A program made the position numbers and the translations under genes. From an uncultured Pseudomonadota bacterium (lineage in GTDB: Bacteria; Pseudomonadota; Gammaproteobacteria; Burkholderiales; Burkholderiaceae_C): a DNA stretch of 64,000 nt. Below are positions 17,098 to 25,531 of this stretch, piece by piece. Position 1 is the stretch's first letter; every line of letters begins with the position of its first letter. The stretch is from contig CAMFIB010000006.1 of the NCBI GenBank assembly GCA_945952465.1, forward strand, positions 1 to 64,000. The letters are read 5' to 3'. The notes under the pieces were generated by a model that did not search any database, was not told the DNA's origin, and saw nothing but the letters and a program-made list of their open reading frames with translations.

Positions 17098-17628
17098 ATG
17101 CCCGACGCCACTGTCGCACTCGCCCCGCCGGTCCGCGCCAACGCCCGCTTCATGCGCGGCCACCCCGCGCACTGGATCGCGCTCGGTTTCGGCTCCGGCC
17201 TGAGCCCGATCGCGCCCGGCACCGCCGGCACGCTGTGGGCCTGGCTGGCCTACGTGGCCATGGCCAGCCGGCTCTCGCCGCTGGCCATCGGCGGCGTGAT
17301 CGCGGTGTCGCTGGTGGTCGGCTGGTGGGCCTGCACCGTCACCGCCCGGCACCTGAACGTCGCCGACCCGTCGGCCATCGTCTGGGATGAGATCGTCGCG
17401 TTCTGGCTGGTGCTGTGGCTGGTCACGCCGGCCGGCTTCGCCGCGCAGCTGGTGGCCTTCGCGCTGTTCCGCGGCTTCGACGCCGCCAAGCCCGGGCCGG
17501 TCGGCTGGGCCGACCAGGCCTTCAAGGGCGGCGGCTGGCGCGGCGGCTTCGGCATTCTGTTCGACGACCTGGTGGCCGCTTTCTGCACGCTGCTGGTGAT
17601 TGCCGCCTGGCGCTGGTACACCCCATGA
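17098..17628 (+). CDS. pgpA: Phosphatidylglycerophosphatase A
   Basis: Integral membrane phosphatase of 176 aa that makes phosphatidylglycerol from its phosphate. The family motif [18 protein letters not shown] is at about residues 32-49, VWDEIVAFW follows at about 98-106, and [16 protein letters not shown] at 123-138. Four hydrophobic helices are visible. The stop overlaps the pncC start (ATGA), so thiL-pgpA-pncC form one coupled operon. Confidence 0.95.
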   Translation: MPDATVALAPPVRANARFMRGHPAHWIALGFGSGLSPIAPGTAGTLWAWLAYVAMASRLSPLAIGGVIAVSLVVGWWACTVTARHLNVADPSAIVWDEIVAFWLVLWLVTPAGFAAQLVAFALFRGFDAAKPGPVGWADQAFKGGGWRGGFGILFDDLVAAFCTLLVIAAWRWYTP

Positions 17629-18143
17629 GCGAATCCGTGATGCTCCTGAATCTGGAGCAACAAATCCAGCATTCACGCTGGCAGGCGGCCGATTTTCTTC
17701 TGAAAAAAGGCTGGATGATGGCCACGGCCGAGAGCTGCACCGGCGGCCTCATCGCCGCCGCCTGCACCGACCTCGCCGGCTCCAGCGCCTGGTTCGAGCG
17801 CGGCGTGGTCACCTACTCCTACGCCGCCAAGTCCGAACTGCTCGGCGTGCCGGCCGACCTGCTGCTGCGGCACGGCGCCGTGAGCGAGCCGGTGGCCCGC
17901 GCGATGGCACACGGCGCCCTGGCCCGCACGCCGGCGCAGGTGGCGCTGGCCGTCACCGGCATTGCCGGGCCGGGCGGCGGCAGCGCCGACAAGCCGGTGG
18001 GCACGGTGTGGTTCGCGTTCGCGGGGCCCGGCTTCGACGTGGCCGAATGCCGCCGCTTCGACGGCGACCGCGCGGCGGTGCGCGCCGCCACCGTGGCCCA
18101 CGCGCTGGCCCGGCTGGCCGAACTGCTCGCCAGCGCCCGCTGA
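17625..18143 (+). CDS. pncC: Nicotinamide-nucleotide amidase (CinA C-terminal domain)
   Basis: 172 aa. Deamidates NMN back to nicotinate mononucleotide in the NAD salvage cycle. The CinA domain starts at about residue 25 with [21 protein letters not shown] (catalytic Ser/Lys region), then [16 protein letters not shown] and [23 protein letters not shown]. There is no N-terminal MoCF-like domain. Residues 5-29 ([20 protein letters not shown] onward) are encoded by a dispersed-repeat copy, so the first helix of this enzyme appears to be repeat-derived. The start overlaps pgpA. Confidence 0.9.
   Translation: MSESVMLLNLEQQIQHSRWQAADFLLKKGWMMATAESCTGGLIAAACTDLAGSSAWFERGVVTYSYAAKSELLGVPADLLLRHGAVSEPVARAMAHGALARTPAQVALAVTGIAGPGGGSADKPVGTVWFAFAGPGFDVAECRRFDGDRAAVRAATVAHALARLAELLASAR
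17640..17707. repeat. Dispersed palindromic repeat inside pncC 5' end
   Basis: TGCTCCTGA-A-TCTGGAGCA is a near-perfect palindrome, followed by CATTCACGCTGGCAGGCGGC and CGATTTTCTTCTGAAAA. The same order is seen at 38100 and 34711. It is translated in the pncC frame as the N-terminal segment. Confidence 0.65.
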
Positions 18144-18232
18144 TCCGCACGCGACAGCGCCGCGCGCCCCTGCGGCCGCGCGGGTGTAGCATGCGGCGCA
18201 CTGCGGCCCGTGCCCGCAACAGGGAGCTTCCC

Positions 18233-18730
18233 ATGCATCCGAACGCCACCACGCTGCAGCGCTTCTACGACGCCTTCGCGGCGCTCGACGCCGACACCAT
18301 GACCGCCTGCTACGCGCCCGACGCCGCCTTCGACGACGAGGCCTTCTCGCTGCGCGGCCAGGACGAAATCGGCGCGATGTGGCACATGCTGGCCGACGCC
18401 ACCCGGGCTAAGGGCGCCGACGTCTGGCGGCTGGAGGCCAGCGGCATCGAGGCCGACGACCGCAGCGGCCGCGCGCACTGGGAGGCCTGGTACCGCTTCA
18501 GCGCCACCGGGCGGCTGGTGCACAACGTCATCGACGGCAGCTTCGAGTTCGACGGACAGGGCCGCATCCGGCGGCACATCGACCGCTTCGATTTCTGGCG
18601 CTGGTCGCGCCAGTCGCTCGGCCTGCCCGGCCTGCTGCTCGGCTGGAGCGGCGGCCTGAAGAACAAAGTCCGCGCCACCGCCGCCGAGAACCTGCGCAAG
18701 TACCGCGCGGCAAAAGGCACAGCGGTGTGA
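18233..18730 (+). CDS. Nuclear transport factor 2 / SnoaL-like protein
   Basis: 165 aa. It starts HPNATTLQRFYDAFAALDADTM and continues CYAPDAAFDDEAFSLRG, a typical SnoaL-like cone-shaped fold in which small hydrophobic ligands or polyketide-like substrates may bind. C-terminal HIDRFDFWRWSRQSLG is also seen in that family. AGGGAG is found seven bases before the ATG. Substrate unknown. The stop overlaps the next gene's GTG start, so it is coupled to the downstream hydrolase. Confidence 0.75.
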   Translation: MHPNATTLQRFYDAFAALDADTMTACYAPDAAFDDEAFSLRGQDEIGAMWHMLADATRAKGADVWRLEASGIEADDRSGRAHWEAWYRFSATGRLVHNVIDGSFEFDGQGRIRRHIDRFDFWRWSRQSLGLPGLLLGWSGGLKNKVRATAAENLRKYRAAKGTAV

Positions 18731-19638
18731 GCGCCGCCGGTTGGTTCGACGGTTTTCAGATTCGCGACCTGCCCGGCGCTGACGGCCAGACCGTGCGCGT
18801 GCGCACCGGCGGCCGCGCCGACGCGCCGCCGCTGGTGCTGCTGCACGGCTTTCCGCAAACGCATGCGATGTGGCACCGCGTGGCCCAGCGGCTGGCGGGC
18901 GACTTCCACCTGCTGCTGCCCGACGTGCGCGGCTACGGCGACACCACCCGCCCGCCCGGCGGCCCCGAACAGGCGGCCTACAGCAAACGCACCATGGCGG
19001 CCGACGTGGCGGCCGTGCTGGGCCACCTGGGCATCACCAGCGCCTTCGTCTGCGGGCACGACCGCGGCGGCCGTGTCTCGCACCGCCTGGCGCTCGACCA
19101 CCCGCCGCTCGTGCGCAAGCTGTGCGTGCTCGACATCGCGCCCACGCTCGACATGTACGCCGCCACCGACATGGCCTTCGCCCGCGCCTACTACCACTGG
19201 TTCCATCTGATCCAGCCGGAGCCGGTGCCCGAGATGATGATCGGCGGCAACGCGGTGGGCTACCTGCACGCCAAGCTCAGCGGCTGGGGCGGCCGTTCTC
19301 TCGACTTCATCGAGCCGCGCGCGCTGGCCGAATACGAGCGCTGCTTCTGCACCCCGCAAGGCATTCACAGCGCCTGCGAAGACTACCGCGCCAGCGCCGG
19401 GATCGACCTGGAGCACGACCGCGCCAGCCGCGAGCGCGGCGAGAAGATCGCCTGCGACCTGCTGGTGCTGTGGGGCGAGCGCGGCGTGGTGAACCGGCTG
19501 TTCAAGCCGCTGGACCTGTGGCGGGCGCAGTGTGCCGGCCACGTGAGCGGCGAGACCGTGCCCTCGGGCCACTACATCCCGGAAGAGTTGCCCGAGCGCA
19601 CGGCCGACGCGCTGCGCGCCTTCTTCAGCGCGGGCTGA
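18727..19638 (+). CDS. Alpha/beta hydrolase, haloacetate-dehalogenase-like
   Basis: 303 aa. Oxyanion region LLHGFPQTHAMWHRVA, nucleophile elbow GHDRGGRVSHRLALDHP with Asp as nucleophile (as in dehalogenases and epoxide hydrolases), and catalytic His in PSGHYIPEE. Arg residues after the Asp, together with the YYHWFHLIQPEPVPE cap helix, recall fluoroacetate dehalogenase halide and carboxylate sites. Haloacetate hydrolysis is therefore plausible but unproven; epoxide hydrolase is the alternative. GTG start overlaps the upstream gene. Confidence 0.75.
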   Translation: MSAAGWFDGFQIRDLPGADGQTVRVRTGGRADAPPLVLLHGFPQTHAMWHRVAQRLAGDFHLLLPDVRGYGDTTRPPGGPEQAAYSKRTMAADVAAVLGHLGITSAFVCGHDRGGRVSHRLALDHPPLVRKLCVLDIAPTLDMYAATDMAFARAYYHWFHLIQPEPVPEMMIGGNAVGYLHAKLSGWGGRSLDFIEPRALAEYERCFCTPQGIHSACEDYRASAGIDLEHDRASRERGEKIACDLLVLWGERGVVNRLFKPLDLWRAQCAGHVSGETVPSGHYIPEELPERTADALRAFFSAG

Positions 19639-19654
19639 GACCCACCGGGCGGGC

Positions 19655-20428
19655 TCAGCCCGCGCCGTGGCACTTCTTGTATTTCTTGCCGCTGCCGCAG
19701 GGGCACACGTCGTTGCGGCCGGGTTCGGCGGCCTTGCGCACCGGATCGACGCGCGGCCCGAGCGTGCGCCACAGCTCGCGCAGGTCGTACACCGCCCACA
19801 GCGCCGCGCCGTAGGCCTCCAGCCGCGCGTCGCTCACGCTGGGCGGGCCGTCTTCGCTGAACATCGAGACCGTGGGCACGCCGGTGTCGTCTTCGGTGAG
19901 CGCCACGATGGCGTCGAGCGCGCCGTTCAGCCACTCGGCGGCTTCCTTGTCGCGCGGGGCGGCCCAGTCGTCGGGCCAGTTCTCCACCGCGTACATGAAG
20001 CCGAGCGCCCAGATCTGCGCGAAGCTGGGCAGCGGCTCGTCGTCGGGCAGGGGCACGCGCTCGGCCTCGGGCAGCGCGGCCATGCCGCCGCGCACGTCCA
20101 GCGTCTCGGGCTGGTAGGCGCGGTCGTCGTCGAGGCTGTCCACGTCGGCGTCGAGCGCGGTGGCAATTTCGTTCCAGCGGCGCGTCCACAGGGCCATGAA
20201 GCGCTCGCGCTGCGCGGCTTCGGCGAACGGCAGGCTGTCGCCGTCCACGTCGAGCAGCATCGGCAGGTATTCCTCGGCCGGAACCGCGCGGCGGCAGCAG
20301 ATCATCGCGGCCATGAAGCCTTCGCAGAATTCCCACTGGGGGGTTTCGTCGTGGCGGGTCCGCAGGTCGTCGAGCAGCGCGTCGAGTTCGTCGAAGTCGT
20401 CGGGCTGGAGGGTGGAGTGGGCTGTCAT
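19655..20428 (-). CDS. UPF0149/YecA family protein with C-terminal SEC-C motif
   Basis: 257 aa. The N-terminal three-quarters match the helical YecA/YgfB-type UPF0149 domain ([45 protein letters not shown]). The C-terminus [17 protein letters not shown] is a SEC-C zinc-binding motif, as in SecA and several proteins thought to contact ribosomes or translocase. Function unknown. No clear Shine-Dalgarno precedes the ATG. It is convergent with the upstream hydrolase and divergent from the gltB-like gene. Confidence 0.85.
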   Translation of the reverse strand: MTAHSTLQPDDFDELDALLDDLRTRHDETPQWEFCEGFMAAMICCRRAVPAEEYLPMLLDVDGDSLPFAEAAQRERFMALWTRRWNEIATALDADVDSLDDDRAYQPETLDVRGGMAALPEAERVPLPDDEPLPSFAQIWALGFMYAVENWPDDWAAPRDKEAAEWLNGALDAIVALTEDDTGVPTVSMFSEDGPPSVSDARLEAYGAALWAVYDLRELWRTLGPRVDPVRKAAEPGRNDVCPCGSGKKYKKCHGAG

Positions 20429-20516
20429 GCGGGGAGTTTAAGACCGCAGTACCCGCCGTCATGAAGGCGGCCCACAAAGCCGCCATACTGGCGGTCCCGA
20501 AGCCAAGGAGCCCGCC

Positions 20517-22181
20517 ATGCTGGACCGCCTCGACATCTTCTACCCGGTCCGTTTCACGGTGTTCGCGCTGTGCATCTTCGGGCTGCTGCTGTCGCTGTTC
20601 AGCCTGGCCGTGTTCGGCGTGGGTTGGCTGGCGCTGCTGCTGTTCGGCGCGCTGGTCGGCGTGGGCATCTTCGATCTGCAGCAGACGCGCCGTTCGGTGC
20701 TGCGGAACTACCCGGTGGTGGGCCACATGCGCTTCATGCTGGAGTCGGTGCGGCCGGAGCTGCGCCAGTACTTCCTCGAAAGCGACACCGAGGCAATGCC
20801 GTTCTCGCGCTCGCAGCGTTCGCTGGTCTACCAGCGCGCCAAGGGCGAGCCCGACAAGCGGCCCTTCGGCACGCAGCTCGACGTGGGCGCCGAGGGCTAC
20901 GAATGGATCAACCACTCGATGACGCCGACGCGGCTCGCCTCGCACGACTTCCGCATCTGGATCGGCGGCACGCCAGACGCCGCCGCCCCTGGCGAAGCCG
21001 GCTCGGGGCAGTGCACCCAGCCGTACCAGGCCAGCGTGTTCAACATCTCGGCGATGAGCTTCGGCGCGCTGTCGGCCAACGCGGTGCTGGCGCTCAATGC
21101 CGGTGCCAAGCGCGGCGGTTTCGCGCACGACACGGGCGAGGGCTCGATCTCGCGCCACCACCGCGAACACGGCGGCGACCTGATCTGGGAGATCGGCTCG
21201 GGCTACTTCGGCTGCCGCGACGACGAAGGCCGGTTCAGCGCCGAGCGGTTCGTGAAGAACGCGACCGACCCGCAGGTGAAGCTGATCGAACTCAAGCTGA
21301 GTCAGGGCGCCAAGCCGGGCCACGGCGGCGTGCTGCCCGGCCCCAAGGTCACGCCGGAAATCTCCGCCGCGCGCGGCGTGCCGGAGGGGGTGGACTGCGT
21401 GTCGCCGTCGGCGCATTCGGCGTTCGCCACGCCGGCCGAGATGATGCGGTTCATCCGGCACCTGCGGGTGCTGTCGGGCGGCAAGCCGACCGGCTTCAAG
21501 CTGTGCATCGGCCACCCGTGGGAGTGGTTCGCCATTGTCAAGGCGATGCGCGAGACCGGCATCCTGCCCGACTTCATTGTGGTGGACGGCGCCGAGGGCG
21601 GCACCGGCGCGGCGCCGCTGGAGTTCACCGACCATGTGGGCGCGCCGCTGCAGGAAGGCCTGCTGCTCGTGCACAACACGCTGGTGGGCGTGGGCCTGCG
21701 CGACCGCATCAAGCTGGGCTGCGCCGGCAAGGTGGTGAGCGCCTTCGACGTGGCGCGCATGATGGCGCTGGGCGCCGACTGGTGCAACGCGGCGCGCGGC
21801 TTCATGTTTGCGCTGGGATGCATCCAGGCGCAGACCTGCCACACCGGCAACTGCCCCACCGGGGTGGCCACGCAGGACACCTCGCGCCAGCGCGCCATCA
21901 TCGTGCCGGACAAGGCCGAGCGGGTCTTCAATTTCCACCGCCACACGCTGGAGGCGCTGCGCGAGCTGATCCAGGCCGCCGGGCTGGAACACCCGCAAGA
22001 CATCACCACCCACCACATCGTGCGCCGCATCTCCTCCAACCAGGTGCGGCTGCTGGCCAACCTGGTGATGAAGGTGGAGCCGGGCGCGCTGCTGCGCGAG
22101 TCGCTGGAAGACCAGCACGAGGTGTTCAAGCGCTACTGGCCGCTGGCCCGCGCCGACAGCTTCACGCTACAAATGCAATAG
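20517..22181 (+). CDS. FMN-binding glutamate synthase family protein, membrane-anchored
   Basis: 554 aa. Two hydrophobic segments at about residues 11-52 anchor the N-terminus. The rest matches the FMN/Fe-S central domain of glutamate synthase: FNISAMSFGALSANAV, GEGSISRHHREHGGDL, IELKLSQGAKPGHGG, DGAEGGTGAAP, and the CxxxxCHTGNCPTG cluster-binding segment. There is no glutaminase or GXGXG domain, so this is a stand-alone GlxD/archaeal-type relative whose substrate is unknown. AAGGAG precedes the ATG. The last 20 bases overlap the convergent PIN gene and lie in repeat sequence. Confidence 0.85.
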   Translation: MLDRLDIFYPVRFTVFALCIFGLLLSLFSLAVFGVGWLALLLFGALVGVGIFDLQQTRRSVLRNYPVVGHMRFMLESVRPELRQYFLESDTEAMPFSRSQRSLVYQRAKGEPDKRPFGTQLDVGAEGYEWINHSMTPTRLASHDFRIWIGGTPDAAAPGEAGSGQCTQPYQASVFNISAMSFGALSANAVLALNAGAKRGGFAHDTGEGSISRHHREHGGDLIWEIGSGYFGCRDDEGRFSAERFVKNATDPQVKLIELKLSQGAKPGHGGVLPGPKVTPEISAARGVPEGVDCVSPSAHSAFATPAEMMRFIRHLRVLSGGKPTGFKLCIGHPWEWFAIVKAMRETGILPDFIVVDGAEGGTGAAPLEFTDHVGAPLQEGLLLVHNTLVGVGLRDRIKLGCAGKVVSAFDVARMMALGADWCNAARGFMFALGCIQAQTCHTGNCPTGVATQDTSRQRAIIVPDKAERVFNFHRHTLEALRELIQAAGLEHPQDITTHHIVRRISSNQVRLLANLVMKVEPGALLRESLEDQHEVFKRYWPLARADSFTLQMQ

Positions 22182-22584
22182 CAGACAACACAGCAACGCC
22201 GCTGACTGTGAGCCTTTTTCTCATTGAAGTGACGGCGGCATCCTTGCTCAGGAGCGCCGCACCGTGCGCCACCGCGAGGTCGATGAAAGCCTGGTCGTCC
22301 GGGTCCTTGCAGCGCCAGGGCGCACGCGGCGCCACGGCCACCAGCGTGGCGTGCCGGTCGAAGGTGTGCAGCACCGCTTCGGCGGCACCCTGCGCCAGCA
22401 GCCGGCGCGCGATCTGCGGGTAGCCGAGCACGCGCTGCAGCTCCTCGCGCATCGCGGCGGTGGCCAGCCAGCGCAGCCGGCCTTCGGCCAGTTCGGCCTT
22501 GAGGGGCCGTGAAGCGGGGTCGTCGAACACCAGCAGATCCAGGACGACGTTGGTGTCGATGACGACGACCCGCGGGTCGCTCAT
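22162..22584 (-). CDS. PIN-domain ribonuclease-like protein (COG1569 type)
   Basis: 140 aa. PIN nuclease acidic residues: Asp10 in VIDTNVVLD, a mid-protein Glu in REELQRVLGYPQIARRL, and Asp residues in DPDDQAFIDLAVAHGA and LLSKD. These resemble VapC-like toxins of the COG1569 family. No small antitoxin ORF is adjacent. It is instead the last gene of an rpoN-rlmL-PIN series joined by 4-base overlaps, so it may be a housekeeping nuclease or a domesticated toxin. The C-terminal 20 residues or so come from a dispersed-repeat copy. Confidence 0.8.
   Translation of the reverse strand: MSDPRVVVIDTNVVLDLLVFDDPASRPLKAELAEGRLRWLATAAMREELQRVLGYPQIARRLLAQGAAEAVLHTFDRHATLVAVAPRAPWRCKDPDDQAFIDLAVAHGAALLSKDAAVTSMRKRLTVSGVAVLSAIAFVA
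22164..22230. repeat. Dispersed palindromic repeat at the gltB-like/PIN convergence
   Basis: ACGCTACAAATGCAATAGC followed by ACGCCGCTGACTGTGAGCC and TTTTTCTCATTGAAG, the same order as other copies. Read on the plus strand it supplies the last codons of the glutamate-synthase-like gene; on the minus strand, the C-terminus of the PIN protein. Confidence 0.6.
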
Positions 22585-23816
22585 GGCGCGGGTTCGGCGG
22601 CGGGCCTGTCGCGCGCAGAGCCGCCGACCATGTCGAAGCGGAACAGCCGGCACTCGATCGGGCCGTTCCACATCGGCACCCGGCGCGACTCCTTCAGCCG
22701 CATGCGGCCGGGCAGTTTCAGGTCGGGCGTGAGCACCCAGCCGGTCCAGCCGGCGTAGTTCTTTTTCCAGTGCGAGGCCAGCGCGCGGAAGAAGTCGTCG
22801 CCGGTGTCGTTCTGCGCGGTCTCGCGGCCGGCCTGGGGGCCGCGGCGCGGGTCGTGCGAGCGGCCCGCCACGCCGGCCACCTCGATGCGCTCGCCGTAAG
22901 GCGGGTTGACCAGCATGGTGCCGCGCTCGGCGGGCGGCATGCGCTGCAGCGCGTCGCCGCCGCGCAGTTGCACGGCCTGCGCCACGCCGGCCCGCTCGGC
23001 GTTGCGCTGCGCGAAATCGACCATGCGAAAGGCCACGTCGCTGCCGAACACCGGCGCCGGCGCGGGCCGCACGCGGTCTTGGGCGGCGGCCTTCAACTGT
23101 TGCCAGACGTGGGCCTGGTAGGGCGCGTACTGCTCGAACGCGAAGCGGCGCGACAGCCCCGGCGCGATGCGGCAGGCCACCTGCGCGGCCTCGACCGCGA
23201 TGGTGCCGCTGCCGCAACACGGGTCATAGAGCGGGCTCTCGCCGTCCCAGCCGCTGGCGGCGACCATGGCGGCGGCCAGCGTTTCCTTGAGCGGCGCGTC
23301 GCCCTTGTCGGCACGCCAGCCGCGCTTGAACAGCGGCTCGCCCGAGGTGTCGATGTACAGCGTGCAGGTGTCCACCGTCAGGTGGGCATAGATGCGCACG
23401 TCGGGCCAGTGCGTGTCCACGTCGGGCCGCACGCCGCCGGCGCGTTCGCGGAAGCGGTCGCAGACCGCGTCCTTGATCTTCAGCGCGGCGAAGTTCAGCG
23501 AGCGCAGCGGGCTGTGCTGCGCGGTGAGCTCGACCTTGATGGTCTGGCGCGGCGTGAACCAGGCCTCCCAGGCCACGCCGGAGGCCAGCTCGTACAGGTC
23601 GTTCTCCTGCCGGTAGCCGCCGTGCGCCAGCGTCACCAGCACCCGCTGCGCGAGCCGGCTGTGCAGGTTGAGCGCCATCGCGTCGCGCCACGGCGCCCGC
23701 AGCCGCACGCCGCCGCGCAGCCGCTCGGCCGGCACGGGGGTGATGGCGCGCACCTCGTCGGCCAGAAAGTCTTCGACCCCCGCGGCGCAGGGGAGAAACA
23801 GGGACAGCTCGTTCAC
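22581..23816 (-). CDS. rlmL: THUMP-domain rRNA guanine-N2 methyltransferase (RlmL-like)
   Basis: 411 aa. A THUMP domain (about 10-160) precedes a SAM-dependent methyltransferase with DPCCGSGT (198-205) and the N2-guanine catalytic motif NPPYGER (304-310). This is the single-methylase form found in many bacteria, lacking the second RlmK domain of E. coli RlmKL, and likely modifies 23S rRNA G2445. GTG start at 23816 overlaps the rpoN stop (GTGA), and its stop overlaps the PIN start (ATGA). Confidence 0.85.
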   Translation of the reverse strand: MNELSLFLPCAAGVEDFLADEVRAITPVPAERLRGGVRLRAPWRDAMALNLHSRLAQRVLVTLAHGGYRQENDLYELASGVAWEAWFTPRQTIKVELTAQHSPLRSLNFAALKIKDAVCDRFRERAGGVRPDVDTHWPDVRIYAHLTVDTCTLYIDTSGEPLFKRGWRADKGDAPLKETLAAAMVAASGWDGESPLYDPCCGSGTIAVEAAQVACRIAPGLSRRFAFEQYAPYQAHVWQQLKAAAQDRVRPAPAPVFGSDVAFRMVDFAQRNAERAGVAQAVQLRGGDALQRMPPAERGTMLVNPPYGERIEVAGVAGRSHDPRRGPQAGRETAQNDTGDDFFRALASHWKKNYAGWTGWVLTPDLKLPGRMRLKESRRVPMWNGPIECRLFRFDMVGGSARDRPAAEPAP

Positions 23817-25345
23817 AAGGCTTTTCTAAGGTTCGCCGGAGCGATGCGCAGCGCTTCGCGGTACTTGGCGACGGTGCGGCGCGCGCACTCGATGCCCTGC
23901 TCGCGCAGCATCTCGGATATCTGGTTGTCGGAGAGCGGCTTCTTGGTGCTCTCGGCGCTGACGAACTGCTTGATCAGCGCGCGCACCGCGGTGCTGGAGG
24001 CGTTGCCGCCGGTCTCGGTGCCGAGCGCGGAGCCGAAGAAATACTTCAGCTCGAAGGTGCCGTAGGGCGTGGCCATGTACTTGGCGGTGGTCACGCGCGA
24101 GATGGTGGATTCGTGCAGGCCCAGCTCGTCGGCGATCTCGCGCAGCACCAGCGGACGCATGGCCAGCTCGCCGTGCACGAAGAAGTTCTTCTGCCGCTCG
24201 ACGATGGCGCTGCTGACGCGCAGGATGGTGTCGAAGCGCTGCTGGATGTTCTTGATGAACCAGCGCGCCTCCTGCAGCCGCTGCTGCAGCGCCTGCGAGC
24301 CGCCCTTGCTGGCCTTCAGCGCGCCGGCATACACGTCGTGCACGCGCAGCTTGGGCATCACGTCGGGGTTGAGCTGCACCCGGAAGCGCACGCTGGCGCC
24401 ACGGCCGCTGCGCAGCACGATGACGTCGGGCACGACCACGTTGCGCTCCACGTCGATGAAGCGCCGGCCCGGTTTGGGCTCCAGTTGCTGGATCAGCGCG
24501 ATGGCGCGGCGGATGCGCGGCTCGGTGTCGTGGCAGAGCTGCACCAGGCGCTTGATGTCGCGCCGGGCCAGCAGCTCGATCGGCTGGCGGCAGATTTCCA
24601 GCGCGCATTTCACGACGTCGTCGGACTCCAGCGCGCGCAGCTGCAGCGTCAGGCACTCGGCCAGGTCGCGCGCGCCGATGCCGACCGGCTCCAGGCTCTG
24701 CAGCAGCCGCAGCGCCACTTCGAAGCGCTGGATCAGCTCCTCGATCTCTTCCTCGCGGCCGCCGGCCACTGCTGCGGCGAGCACGGCCAGCGGCTCGTCG
24801 AGGTAGCCGTCGTCGTTCAGCGATTCGATGAGGAAGTACAGCGCCGCGCGCTCCACGGCGTCGAGCCGCAGCGCCAGCGCCTGGCGGTGCAGGAAGGCGG
24901 TCATCGACTCCTGGTTGCGCGCCAGCTCGACCGCGTCCATGGTGTCGTCGTCGCCGTCGGCCTTGCGGGTGCCGGGTGCGTCACCGCCCCATTCGCTGTC
25001 GTCCGGCGACACCTCGACCGAGCCGTCGCCCTCCCAGTTGTCCTGCAGGCCGACATCGACGTCGGGCGTGTCCACCGCCGGGCCGTCGTCGGCCACCGAA
25101 TACGACTCGGTGCTCTCGCCGTCTTCGCTGCTGCTGGCGGCGGTGCGGGTGTCGGCCGGGGCGCTGTTGAAGTCGTCGACCGTGGGGCCGTCGTCGGCCA
25201 CCTCGAGGAAGGGGTTGTCGTCGAGCATCTGCTCGACTTCCTGACTCAGCTCGAGCGTGGACAGCTGCAGCAGCCGGATCGACTGCTGCAGTTGCGGCGT
25301 CAGTGCAAGATGCTGCGAGACGCGAAGGGACAACCCCTGTTTCAT
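23813..25345 (-). CDS. rpoN: RNA polymerase sigma-54 factor
   Basis: 510 aa. N-terminal Gln/Leu-rich region I (MKQGLSLRVSQHLALTPQLQ, LRLLQLSTLEL-type) binds enhancer-binding proteins. Region II (about 50-140) is a long acidic, low-complexity stretch. The core-binding region and helix-turn-helix follow, and the C-terminal RpoN box ARRTVAKYREAL recognises the -24 element. The start codon is only three bases from an 81-bp tandem repeat, so its ribosome binding site (GGGGAG or GGGGG) seems to be supplied by that repeat. It is downstream of lptAB on the same strand. Confidence 0.95.
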   Translation of the reverse strand: MKQGLSLRVSQHLALTPQLQQSIRLLQLSTLELSQEVEQMLDDNPFLEVADDGPTVDDFNSAPADTRTAASSSEDGESTESYSVADDGPAVDTPDVDVGLQDNWEGDGSVEVSPDDSEWGGDAPGTRKADGDDDTMDAVELARNQESMTAFLHRQALALRLDAVERAALYFLIESLNDDGYLDEPLAVLAAAVAGGREEEIEELIQRFEVALRLLQSLEPVGIGARDLAECLTLQLRALESDDVVKCALEICRQPIELLARRDIKRLVQLCHDTEPRIRRAIALIQQLEPKPGRRFIDVERNVVVPDVIVLRSGRGASVRFRVQLNPDVMPKLRVHDVYAGALKASKGGSQALQQRLQEARWFIKNIQQRFDTILRVSSAIVERQKNFFVHGELAMRPLVLREIADELGLHESTISRVTTAKYMATPYGTFELKYFFGSALGTETGGNASSTAVRALIKQFVSAESTKKPLSDNQISEMLREQGIECARRTVAKYREALRIAPANLRKAL

Positions 25346-25347
25346 CG

Positions 25348-25509
25348 CGCCCCCACGCTCCCCACTGCGTGTGGTTCGCTGCCCCCCGAGGGGGCCCTCG
25401 CGCCTTGGGACGGCCCGACGGTACCGCTCGCCCCCACGCTCCCCACTGCGTGTGGTTCGCTGCCCCCCGCGGGGGCCTTCGCGCCTTGGGGCGGCCCGAC
25501 GGCGCTCAT
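25348..25509. repeat. Tandem pair of 81-bp GC-rich repeats upstream of rpoN
   Basis: Two units, 25348-25428 and 25429-25509, differ at only a few positions. Each begins CGCCCCCACGCTCCCCACTG, contains a central hairpin GCCCCC-CGA-GGGGGC (unit 1) or GCCCCCCGCGGGGGC (unit 2), and ends with CGCGCCTTGGGACGGCCCGA or a variant. A diverged relative occurs between pilT and pilU. They fill most of the 186-base lptB-rpoN gap, which holds no gene. Confidence 0.9.
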
Positions 25510-25531
25510 ATCCACTCTCACCAGGTCAGTC

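Noticed and set aside
22162-22584. Complete toxin-antitoxin module
   Set aside because: Only the PIN protein is present; no small antitoxin frame adjoins it.
25348-25509. CRISPR array
   Set aside because: Only two large units directly joined without spacers, with a hairpin; no cas genes.
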